11,099 nt of DNA. Origin: Pectinatus sp. (GTDB lineage: Bacteria > Bacillota > Negativicutes > Selenomonadales > Selenomonadaceae). Where the stretch lies: assembly GCA_020025135.1 (NCBI GenBank), contig JAHHSQ010000040.1, positions 1 through 11,099 of the forward strand, in the 5' to 3' direction. The translations under genes and the position numbers were made by a program. This document shows positions 6,012-11,099 of the stretch, one piece after another. The notes below the pieces were generated by a model. The model worked only from the letters and a program-made list of their open reading frames with translations. It was not told the DNA's origin and made no database searches. The stretch's first letter is position 1. The number at the start of each line of letters is the position of its first letter.

Positions 6012-7340
6012 ATGGCAGATAGAATTCCCCCGCAAAATATTGAAGCAGAGCAATCCGTCTTAGGCGCAATGCTCATCTCTAGTGAAGCAGTTGATGAAGT
6101 CATGCAAATGCTCACTGCTGACGATTTTTATAGACAAGCGCACCGGACTATTTTTTCCGTTATCGTCGAATTACGCGCTGAAAAACAGCCCATTGACCTC
6201 ATCACCCTCACTGAGGCCCTTCGCAAAAATAATACCTTAGAAGAAGTAGGCGGCATAAATTTTATCTCGGCACTTTCTAACGCTGTTCCCACCGCTGCTA
6301 ATGTCAAATATCACGCCCAAATTGTCCGTGATAAGGCTCAATTACGCAATCTCATCGAAGCCTCTTCCTATATAGCTTCTCTCTGCTATAAAGATGATGA
6401 AAATGTAGACAATCTTCTCGACCGAGCCGAAAAATTAATTCTCGATGTCACGGCAAAGCGCAATATTAGTGAATTCACGCCCATTCGCAATATTCTCCTC
6501 GATACCTTTAGCAAAATTGAACAAATGCACGAAGCCAAAGGAGGCATTACCGGTCTTTCTACTGGTTTTCTAGATTTAGATAGATTGACTTCTGGACTAC
6601 AACCTTCTGATTTCATCCTTGTCGCTGCTCGTCCCAGCATGGGGAAAACTGCCTTCACCCTCAATATCGCCACCTATGTAGCCATCCGTAAAAAGGCACC
6701 AGTTGCTTTTTTCTCTCTTGAAATGTCCAAAGAGCAACTCGTCCAAAGAATGCTTTGCTCGGAGGGAAGTATCGATTCTCAGCGTATGCGTACCGGTGGT
6801 CTGATGGAACAAGATTGGCAACAGCTAATTGTCGCTGCCGACCGGCTCTCCACTGCTCCTATTTTTATTGATGATACACCAGGCATTTCCATCATGGATT
6901 TGCGCTCTAAAGCGCGCCGGCTAAAAGCTGAACACGGCCTCTCTTTGCTCATTATCGACTATCTACAACTGATGCAAGGACGCGGCAATAATAAAGGAGA
7001 TAATCGTCAACAAGAAATTTCTGATATTTCTCGTTCCCTCAAAGCACTAGCTAGAGAGTTAAATGTACCTGTTATTGCCCTCTCGCAGTTGAGCCGTGGT
7101 GTAGAAAGCCGGCAGATAAAAAGACCGATGCTCAGCGACCTACGCGAATCCGGCTCCTTAGAACAAGATGCTGATATCGTCCTCTTTCTCTATCGAGAAG
7201 ATTATTATAACCCTGATACAGAGAATAAAAATATCACCGATATCATCATTGCTAAGCACCGTAACGGACCTGTAGATACCATCCAGCTTTATTTTCAAAA
7301 AGAATTTACTCGTTTTGGTAACCTCTCCCATAACGGGTAA
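6012..7340 (+). CDS. dnaB: Replicative DNA helicase DnaB (DnaC in Bacillus)
   Basis: This 442-aa protein has the usual length for DnaB, with no intein. The N-terminal domain begins IPPQNIEAEQSVLGAML (about 5-21). A linker leads to the RecA-like motor domain, with Walker A ARPSMGKT at 206-213, FFSLEMS following, Walker B LLIIDYLQLM at 312-321, SQLSRGVE, LSDLRESGSLEQDADIV, and KHRNGPVDT carrying the arginine-finger region near the C-terminus. It forms the hexamer that unwinds DNA at the fork and recruits primase. The ATG at 6012 has AAAGGA at a spacing of 7 nt. It is the last gene of the yybS-gdpP-rplI run and is followed by a strong terminator. Confidence 0.97.
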   Translation: MADRIPPQNIEAEQSVLGAMLISSEAVDEVMQMLTADDFYRQAHRTIFSVIVELRAEKQPIDLITLTEALRKNNTLEEVGGINFISALSNAVPTAANVKYHAQIVRDKAQLRNLIEASSYIASLCYKDDENVDNLLDRAEKLILDVTAKRNISEFTPIRNILLDTFSKIEQMHEAKGGITGLSTGFLDLDRLTSGLQPSDFILVAARPSMGKTAFTLNIATYVAIRKKAPVAFFSLEMSKEQLVQRMLCSEGSIDSQRMRTGGLMEQDWQQLIVAADRLSTAPIFIDDTPGISIMDLRSKARRLKAEHGLSLLIIDYLQLMQGRGNNKGDNRQQEISDISRSLKALARELNVPVIALSQLSRGVESRQIKRPMLSDLRESGSLEQDADIVLFLYREDYYNPDTENKNITDIIIAKHRNGPVDTIQLYFQKEFTRFGNLSHNG

Positions 7341-7380
7341 CGACTTATTTTCCCAAGTGACAGATAAAAATATAAACAAC

Positions 7381-7427
7381 AAATTGCCAATTTCTCATAA
7401 TGAAAATTGGCAATTTTACTTTTTACA
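7381..7427 (+). terminator. Intrinsic terminator after dnaB
   Basis: A perfect 13-bp inverted repeat (AAATTGCCAATTT, 7381-7393, with AAATTGGCAATTT, 7404-7416) and a 10-nt loop run into TTTACTTTTT. The stem is AT-rich but long. It ends the yybS-gdpP-rplI-dnaB transcript. Confidence 0.85.
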
Positions 7428-7443
7428 AAAAAAATGTTATAGT
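7415..7443 (+). promoter_or_regulatory. Putative promoter of the yhdT-panF unit
   Basis: TTTACT (7415-7420, 4 of 6 matches to TTGACA), a 17-nt spacer and TATAGT (7438-7443) follow directly on the terminator of dnaB. The predicted start, near 7450, would give a leader of about 215 nt before yhdT. Confidence 0.45.
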
Positions 7444-7566
7444 ATGTGGCGAGTCATTTTTTGGATAGTATTTTGTAAAACTATACCAACTGACAAAAAA
7501 ATATCTTTTCATGTTCACTGCTTGGATTGTAGTAAACAACCGAGACAGAGAGGAGTGTGGATTTAT

Positions 7567-7602
7567 ATGGCTATTTTACATAGCTTGTTTGCTTATGCCT
7601 AA
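7567..7602 (+). CDS. Possible leader peptide, 11 codons
   Basis: The frame reads MAILHSLFAYA and stops at 7600-7602, two bases before the stem of the leader terminator. AGGAG at 7551-7555 lies 11 nt upstream, slightly far but usable. The codons are not a clear run of one amino acid, so no classical amino-acid sensor is suggested. It may be chance; position is the main argument. Confidence 0.3.
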   Translation: MAILHSLFAYA

Positions 7603-7603
7603 A

Positions 7604-7635
7604 ACCCTTTGTCTTTTAAGACGGAGGGTCTTTTT
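7604..7635 (+). terminator. Intrinsic terminator in the yhdT-panF leader
   Basis: ACCCTTTGTC (7604-7613) pairs with GACGGAGGGT (7620-7629) using two G-U pairs, with loop TTTTAA, followed directly by CTTTTT (7630-7635). It lies 30 nt upstream of the yhdT start and downstream of the predicted promoter. It would therefore stop transcription before the genes unless overridden. Confidence 0.7.
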
Positions 7636-7664
7636 ATTGTCCATTTTAGCAAAGGAAGAAAATC

Positions 7665-7904
7665 ATGAATTACAAAGAAAAATTTATCCAAATGAATAAA
7701 GAAGCACGCTACACCGCTTATATAACCATTGCCATTATCGCTTTCTGGTGGATTATGGCCTTTGGCATTAGCGAAAATGCCTACTTCTTATCACTTCCCC
7801 TTTGGTTTTGGGGCGCCTGTATCGGCACATATTTTTTCACTATTATACTAGTATGGCTATTGATAAAATTCGTCTTTCGCAATTTTTCTCTAGACGACAA
7901 CTAA
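7665..7904 (+). CDS. yhdT: YhdT/DUF997 family small membrane protein
   Basis: This 79-aa protein has two hydrophobic segments (about 18-36 and 46-71). The N-terminal pattern, FIQMNKEARYTAYITIAIIAFWW, and the aromatic-rich FLSLPLWFWGACIG fit the YhdT/DUF997 family. Its genes typically sit directly before panF; its role in pantothenate uptake is not defined, though it may be a small partner subunit. AAGGA lies 8 nt before the ATG. The spacing to panF is 43 nt, and the two are probably on one transcript. Confidence 0.85.
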   Translation: MNYKEKFIQMNKEARYTAYITIAIIAFWWIMAFGISENAYFLSLPLWFWGACIGTYFFTIILVWLLIKFVFRNFSLDDN

Positions 7905-7910
7905 ATCTCA

Positions 7911-7950
7911 GAAAGGATATACCACATTTTCGCTGTGGTTTAAAATTATG
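7911..7950 (+). promoter_or_regulatory. Hairpin-separated ribosome binding site of panF
   Basis: The only good Shine-Dalgarno, AGAAAGGAT (7910-7918), lies about 30 nt before the ATG at 7948. Between them is a 6-bp hairpin, ACCACA (7921-7926) with TGTGGT (7934-7939), loop TTTTCGC. If the hairpin forms, the effective distance falls to about 10 nt, a normal value. An in-frame CTG at 7933 is the only near-cognate alternative start. Confidence 0.5.
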
Positions 7951-9444
7951 TATACTTTTATCACTTTATTACCTTCTGCCCTTTTTTTCCTCATTCTTCT
8001 ATTTATTGGCTTTCTCCTCAAACGCCGTGAGGCAAAAAAAAGACGCGAAAATTTTTCGAAGGAATATTTTATTGGGGGGCGGAGCTTAAACGGTTTTGTC
8101 CTCGCGATGAGTCTAGTCGCTACCTATGGCTCTGTCAGCTCTTTTGTCGGTGGCCCTGGAGTAGCCTGGCGCACTGGCTTAGCTTGGGTTCTTTTTGCCT
8201 CTGTTCAGGTAGTTGCTGCCTATCTCATTCTTGGTATCATTGGCAAAAAATTAGCTGTTATTGCGCGCCGCGTTGATGCCATCACCATCATCGATGTCAT
8301 TCGCTCCCGTTATCCATCTGACTTTTGTGCCAATCTCTGTGCAGTAGTATTATTACTCTTTTTTACTACCCAAATGATCGCCCAATTCATCGGTGGTGCC
8401 AATATTTTCGCAGCAGTAACCGGCTTAAGCTATCAAAGCGGTCTCCTCTTTTTTGCTCTCGTAGTGGTTTTATACACTACCATCGGCGGTTTCAATACAG
8501 TAGCCATTACCGATACAATTTGCGCCATTTTAATGCTTTTAGGAATGTTTTTCCTCACCTACGCCATTCTGCATGATGGACATGGGTGGAACCAAATTAT
8601 GCATAGCTTACACCAAACTTCGCAACAGGGAAAAATCGACTTATTTTCTCCCACTGCCAGCAATACCGTCCCCATCCCGCTCTTAGCTAGCCAATGGATT
8701 CTCTGTGGCATCGGTACTATTGGGCTACCTCAATCTGCAGTGCGTTGCCTCAGCTATAAAGATACCCAATCCGTACATCGTGCCATGCTTATCGGCACCA
8801 TCGTCTGCGGTGCAATGATGGTTGGTATGCCACTACTCGGGTTTCTAGCGCATAGTGTTATCTTAACATTGCCCCCTCACACCACTACAGATGCTGTCAT
8901 TCCCTTATTGATTGCCAAACATATGAATCCATGGTTGGCGGGATTTACCATTATTGGACCCTTAGCGGCAACTATGTCTACCATTTCATCTTTGCTCATT
9001 GCTGGTAGCTCTGCCATTGTCAAAGATATCTATTTGCACTACAAAAAAAAGACCAATTCTCCTGCTGAACAAAAATTCATCAGTCGAATTGGCATTGGGG
9101 TCACCGCTTTTATGGGTATTTGCACCGTTCTCTTAGCCATTAAACCGCCCAGTATTATCGTCTGGATAAACCTTTTTGCCTTTGGCGGCCTAGAAACAGC
9201 TTTCTTCTGGATTCTCATCCTAGGTTTATTTTGGCACCGCGCCAACTCCTGTGGCGCCATTTCTGCCATTATCGGCGGGTTGAGTGCCTACTGCCTCTCT
9301 ACTGCTTTCCAAATACACCTTTCCACTTGCCACAACATCGTCATTGGCATTGGTGCCGGCGCTATCTGTTTCTACATCGGCAGTTTACTGGGCAAAGCTC
9401 CCCACATAGACATCCAAAAAATCTTTTTTCCCGAACGATTTTAA
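7948..9444 (+). CDS. panF: Sodium/pantothenate symporter PanF
   Basis: This 498-aa protein belongs to the sodium:solute symporter (SSF, LeuT-fold) family, with about 13 membrane segments. Early motifs are close to those of PanF: EYFIGGRSLNGFVLAMSLVATYGSVSSFVGGPGVAWRTGLAWV (about 39-81), ILGIIGKKLAVIARR and AITIIDVIRSRYPS. Later IGGFNTVAITD and the GPLAATMSTISSLLIAGSSAIVKDIY signature of the SSF family follow. It imports pantothenate, the coenzyme A precursor, with sodium. The preceding yhdT supports the specific call over other SSF members. The start at 7948 gives a normal N-terminus in spite of its unusual ribosome binding site. It converges on the DUF2939 gene with only 13 nt between stop codons. 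Confidence 0.92.
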   Translation: MYTFITLLPSALFFLILLFIGFLLKRREAKKRRENFSKEYFIGGRSLNGFVLAMSLVATYGSVSSFVGGPGVAWRTGLAWVLFASVQVVAAYLILGIIGKKLAVIARRVDAITIIDVIRSRYPSDFCANLCAVVLLLFFTTQMIAQFIGGANIFAAVTGLSYQSGLLFFALVVVLYTTIGGFNTVAITDTICAILMLLGMFFLTYAILHDGHGWNQIMHSLHQTSQQGKIDLFSPTASNTVPIPLLASQWILCGIGTIGLPQSAVRCLSYKDTQSVHRAMLIGTIVCGAMMVGMPLLGFLAHSVILTLPPHTTTDAVIPLLIAKHMNPWLAGFTIIGPLAATMSTISSLLIAGSSAIVKDIYLHYKKKTNSPAEQKFISRIGIGVTAFMGICTVLLAIKPPSIIVWINLFAFGGLETAFFWILILGLFWHRANSCGAISAIIGGLSAYCLSTAFQIHLSTCHNIVIGIGAGAICFYIGSLLGKAPHIDIQKIFFPERF

Positions 9445-9457
9445 AAGACAAAATCAA

Positions 9458-10495
9458 TCACCTTTTTTTATCGTGAAAAAAAATGGGCATGGCATAGAGA
9501 AAACTATTTATTTGATTTTCCACCTGTTGACTCTTTTGCTGTAACGAAATTGCCTCTACCAAGCTAGCTGAATTATTGGTGGCTACACTTTCTTTGTACT
9601 TCTGCCACATTGCAATGCGTAGGCGCAAATAATCTAAATTATAAGCGTGCAATCTCTGTGCTCCAAGCGGAATATTCTGGCAAGCATTCATATATTGTTG
9701 TTCTGCTAATAAAACTGGCAAAACCTCATTATCAATGCAATTAATTAAATCACGTCGATTGATAGCACATTTATTTTCATCAAAATCAATCAATAATTTA
9801 TTAAAGTGTTTGCGCCCACATAGAACCTGTTGGGTAAATTTTTCGCGCCTATCTCCCACTAATTTTTGATAGGCATCAATATCACGCGTACGCTTCGCCT
9901 CTATCAAATGCACATATTGAGCATAATTTAAAATTTTAACCACGCGCCAATAACCGCCCGCTGATTTCTTCAATAGCAAGGATAAAGTAAACGGCACCTG
10001 CATGTCTTTATTTTGCACTGTCATAGAAATTACCTTGCCACCATCAGCCTCATGCCAATTAGCCGCTAATTCATCAATTTGTGTTTCTTCGAGCAATGAA
10101 CGTCGCAAAATGACATCATAGTCAATATCCATCGTACGATTATTATCCATGGTAATATCGCGCATTTCTGGCCATTTTCCAGTATTTAAATAAGAATCAA
10201 TCAATTTCAAAAACTGGGCATTAAGCGGTCCGCACAACAAGTTAGTAAAATGCAAATATGTATCAGCGCCACTAGCTGGGATGCTCGTGTCCAGAAAACT
10301 ATTCATAACCACATCATAACTATTATTGACTACACTGGGCAAATCGACACAACGCTCAAAAATAGCCATATTAAAATTTTTAGTCAAAGAACGGAGTTCA
10401 TAACAAGTATAAAATGGCGTACTGACAATATAGGCAAAAATAGCATATATACACAAAAAACAACACGCCATCCATGCGATAATTCTATCTTTCAT
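9458..10495 (-). CDS. DUF2939-like membrane-anchored protein
   Basis: From the ATG at 10495 this is a 345-aa protein. It has one N-terminal membrane anchor or uncleaved signal (about 5-24, IIAWMACCFLCIYAIFAYIV), then STPFYTCYELRSLTKNFNMAIFERCVDLPSV, which matches the SPYYxxYxLxxAxxxxDxxxLxxxVDFPxL pattern of DUF2939. The rest is a soluble, probably extracytoplasmic domain of unknown function, with a second part (about 190-345) rich in helices and charged residues. ATG 10495 is preceded by AGGA at 7 nt. The frame stays open to an ATG at 10549, but that would begin next to the U-run of the upstream terminator and would push the membrane segment inward. No catalytic motif is recognised. Confidence 0.65.
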   Translation of the reverse strand: MKDRIIAWMACCFLCIYAIFAYIVSTPFYTCYELRSLTKNFNMAIFERCVDLPSVVNNSYDVVMNSFLDTSIPASGADTYLHFTNLLCGPLNAQFLKLIDSYLNTGKWPEMRDITMDNNRTMDIDYDVILRRSLLEETQIDELAANWHEADGGKVISMTVQNKDMQVPFTLSLLLKKSAGGYWRVVKILNYAQYVHLIEAKRTRDIDAYQKLVGDRREKFTQQVLCGRKHFNKLLIDFDENKCAINRRDLINCIDNEVLPVLLAEQQYMNACQNIPLGAQRLHAYNLDYLRLRIAMWQKYKESVATNNSASLVEAISLQQKSQQVENQINSFLYAMPIFFHDKKR

Positions 10496-10547
10496 CTCTA
10501 TCCTAACGACACCTTTCTCGTCTAGTATCGCCAACTTATCTGCCACC

Positions 10548-10576
10548 AAAAAAAGCCCAAACTACCCGTAGTTTGG
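10548..10576 (-). terminator. Intrinsic terminator after the structured RNA
   Basis: On the minus strand CCAAACTA (10576-10569) pairs perfectly with TAGTTTGG (10564-10557) across a CGGG loop, followed by GC and seven U (10554-10548). It lies just after the closing stem of the 6S-like RNA and 53 nt before the start of the DUF2939 gene. Confidence 0.9.
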
Positions 10577-10578
10577 CG

Positions 10579-10754
10579 CCTGCAGAGGGAGCAGATTTTC
10601 CCCTCTCTTATTCCTTTATAAATTACTCTAAGCCCTCTGCTGTCTTATGAGTCTTGACCTAATTCTCAAATTTCTGAATTTTATTCTGTCCACACCGCAC
10701 TCTATGAGAAGGCAGACTTTTCCTATAATAGCGAAATTTGTCTCCCTCTGCAAG
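10579..10754 (-). ncRNA. Structured small RNA, probably 6S RNA
   Basis: There is no coding frame here. On the minus strand the 5' segment TGCAGAGGGA (10752-10743) pairs perfectly with TCCCTCTGCA (10590-10581), about 150 nt later, making a closing stem that extends by a G-U and a C-G pair. Inside, GCCTTCT pairs with AGAGGGC, GAGT with ACTC and GAC with GTC, with AATTC/GAATT at the tip. Two A/U-rich unpaired flanks of about 29 and 41 nt form a central bubble. A long rod with a large central bubble, about 175 nt, ending in its own terminator is the design of 6S RNA, the RNA polymerase holoenzyme mimic. The 6S name rests on shape, not on a sequence match; other structured leaders remain possible, but no T-box signature is present. 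Confidence 0.5.
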
Positions 10755-10885
10755 GTAGAAGTTTTGCCTTAAATACAATCATATCCACAAAAATTGTCGT
10801 TTTTCCCAAACACTCTCTATTCTACCACTACTTTTGCCCCAATAGGCCGATTTCGGCAAAATTAATTTTATCTTACCTCTAACAG

Positions 10886-11091
10886 ATAAGGCACATCCAC
10901 CGAATTTGCGTAAGCAATTAAAGGTGAATTATAGTATATAGTTGCAAGTTATATATCTGTACGTTATTATATAAGCATGAGCAAGATAACATACAAATTT
11001 GTGGATAGAACTCGTAAGACCTGCTATTTCAGTAGGCAAGGTTTGCTAATATCCCAGAATCCCTCGGCTTTAGCCGTGGGGAGTATGTCAA
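10886..11091 (+). mobile_element. Non-autonomous IS200/IS605-type element (left end fused to right end)
   Basis: The first 113 nt (10886-10998) match the left element at about 93%, including the left-end hairpin and the first seven transposase codons. The sequence then diverges and ends in a right-end hairpin (CCC-T-CGGC, loop TTTA, GCCG-T-GGG; 11061-11080) followed by GAGTATGTCAA, the usual look of an IS605-type right end with its cleavage tetranucleotide (TCAA, 11088-11091). About 200 nt cannot encode a transposase, so this is a MITE-like derivative. A weaker internal hairpin (CCTGCT with AGTAGG, one G-U) lies near 11020-11036. Exact boundaries are estimated. Confidence 0.65.
10977..10998 (+). 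pseudogene. Remnant of IS200 transposase start (seven codons)
   Basis: ATG AGC AAG ATA ACA TAC AAA encodes MSKITYK, identical to the start of the transposase at the other window end; the match then stops. The frame happens to remain open through the right-end hairpin to the window edge, but those codons do not resemble TnpA. Confidence 0.5.
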
Positions 11092-11099
11092 AGCAAAAT

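Larger units (their letters stand above)
7444..7664 (+). promoter_or_regulatory. Long structured leader of yhdT-panF (attenuator-like)
   Basis: No ordinary gene lies in this stretch. It holds, in order, a bulged hairpin (about 7462-7485, GGATAGT... with ...ACTATACC), a GACAGAG segment (7544-7550) beside an AGGAG (7551-7555), an 11-codon reading frame (7567-7602) and an intrinsic terminator (7604-7635). GACAGAG can pair, with one G-U, with CTTTGTC (7607-7613) in the 5' arm of the terminator, so an antiterminator fold is possible. No T-box signature (AGGGUGGNACCGCG) is present, and I recognise no riboswitch class. Confidence 0.45.

Noticed and set aside
7315..7699. Two plus-strand reading frames of 62 and 95 codons across the dnaB-yhdT gap
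   Set aside because: They run through a strong terminator or a leader terminator, lack Shine-Dalgarno sites and have no domain-like composition. Only the last 11 codons of one are kept as a possible leader peptide.
9459..9489. T-run/A-run inverted repeat between panF and the DUF2939 gene
   Set aside because: It codes for the C-terminus of the DUF2939 protein, the stem is only A-T, and no U-tail follows on either strand, so a terminator is not supported.
10496..10549. Upstream ATG at 10549 for the DUF2939 protein
   Set aside because: It lies against the U-run of a terminator, has no Shine-Dalgarno and would put 18 charged residues before the membrane anchor.
10560..10760. T-box leader for the DUF2939 gene
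   Set aside because: The AGGGUGGNACCGCG antiterminator sequence and the specifier-loop features are absent; the long closing stem fits a stand-alone RNA better.
10845..10858. Palindrome GCCGATTTCGGC near the right element
   Set aside because: A short hairpin without a U-run and without a copy beside the left element; no function can be supported.
1..11099. CRISPR array, toxin-antitoxin, phage or defence genes
   Set aside because: No regularly spaced direct repeats and no such gene families were seen; all longer frames are assigned to core or transport functions.

Overview
The window looks like chromosome from a low-to-moderate GC, Gram-positive-lineage anaerobe. The yybS-gdpP-rplI-dnaB gene order is typical of Firmicutes. 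The CXXC mini-protein/polyferredoxin/TlpA redox cluster and the yhdT-panF pair suggest Negativicutes (Veillonella/Megasphaera/Dialister-like) or a related clostridial group. That taxonomic placement is inference from gene content only.

Layout. Both edges carry outward-facing IS200/IS605-type ends. At 1-145 (minus) there is a left end plus the first 18 codons of a Y1 transposase, cut by the window edge. At 10886-11091 (plus) there is a short internally deleted relative that joins the same left end to a right-end hairpin. Next to the left element is a fluoride-response unit on the minus strand: a consensus promoter, a crcB fluoride riboswitch with an overlapping terminator, and crcB/fluC. Upstream of it, also on the minus strand, is a redox cluster: a 40-aa CD1871A-type CXXC membrane peptide that starts at TTG, a NapH-like polyferredoxin overlapping it, and a TlpA/ResA-like lipoprotein thioredoxin.

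A divergent AT-rich promoter region (about 2437-2512) then leads into the plus-strand housekeeping run: DUF2232/YybS membrane protein, GdpP c-di-AMP phosphodiesterase, ribosomal protein L9 and replicative helicase DnaB, closed by a strong terminator at 7381-7427. A leader of about 220 nt follows, with a possible 11-codon leader peptide and an intrinsic terminator. It precedes yhdT and panF (sodium/pantothenate symport); panF has a hairpin between its Shine-Dalgarno and its start codon.

The right part is on the minus strand: a structured small RNA candidate (6S-like rod, about 172 nt, with a 10-bp closing stem and its own terminator) directly upstream of a DUF2939-type membrane-anchored protein. 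The DUF2939 gene converges on panF.

The genes mostly serve core functions: replication, translation, c-di-AMP turnover, CoA precursor uptake and fluoride export. The most rewarding parts are the RNA-level controls (fluoride riboswitch, panF leader, 6S-like RNA), the easily missed CXXC peptide gene, and the pair of IS200/IS605-like ends. No CRISPR array, tRNA, rRNA or defence system was seen.
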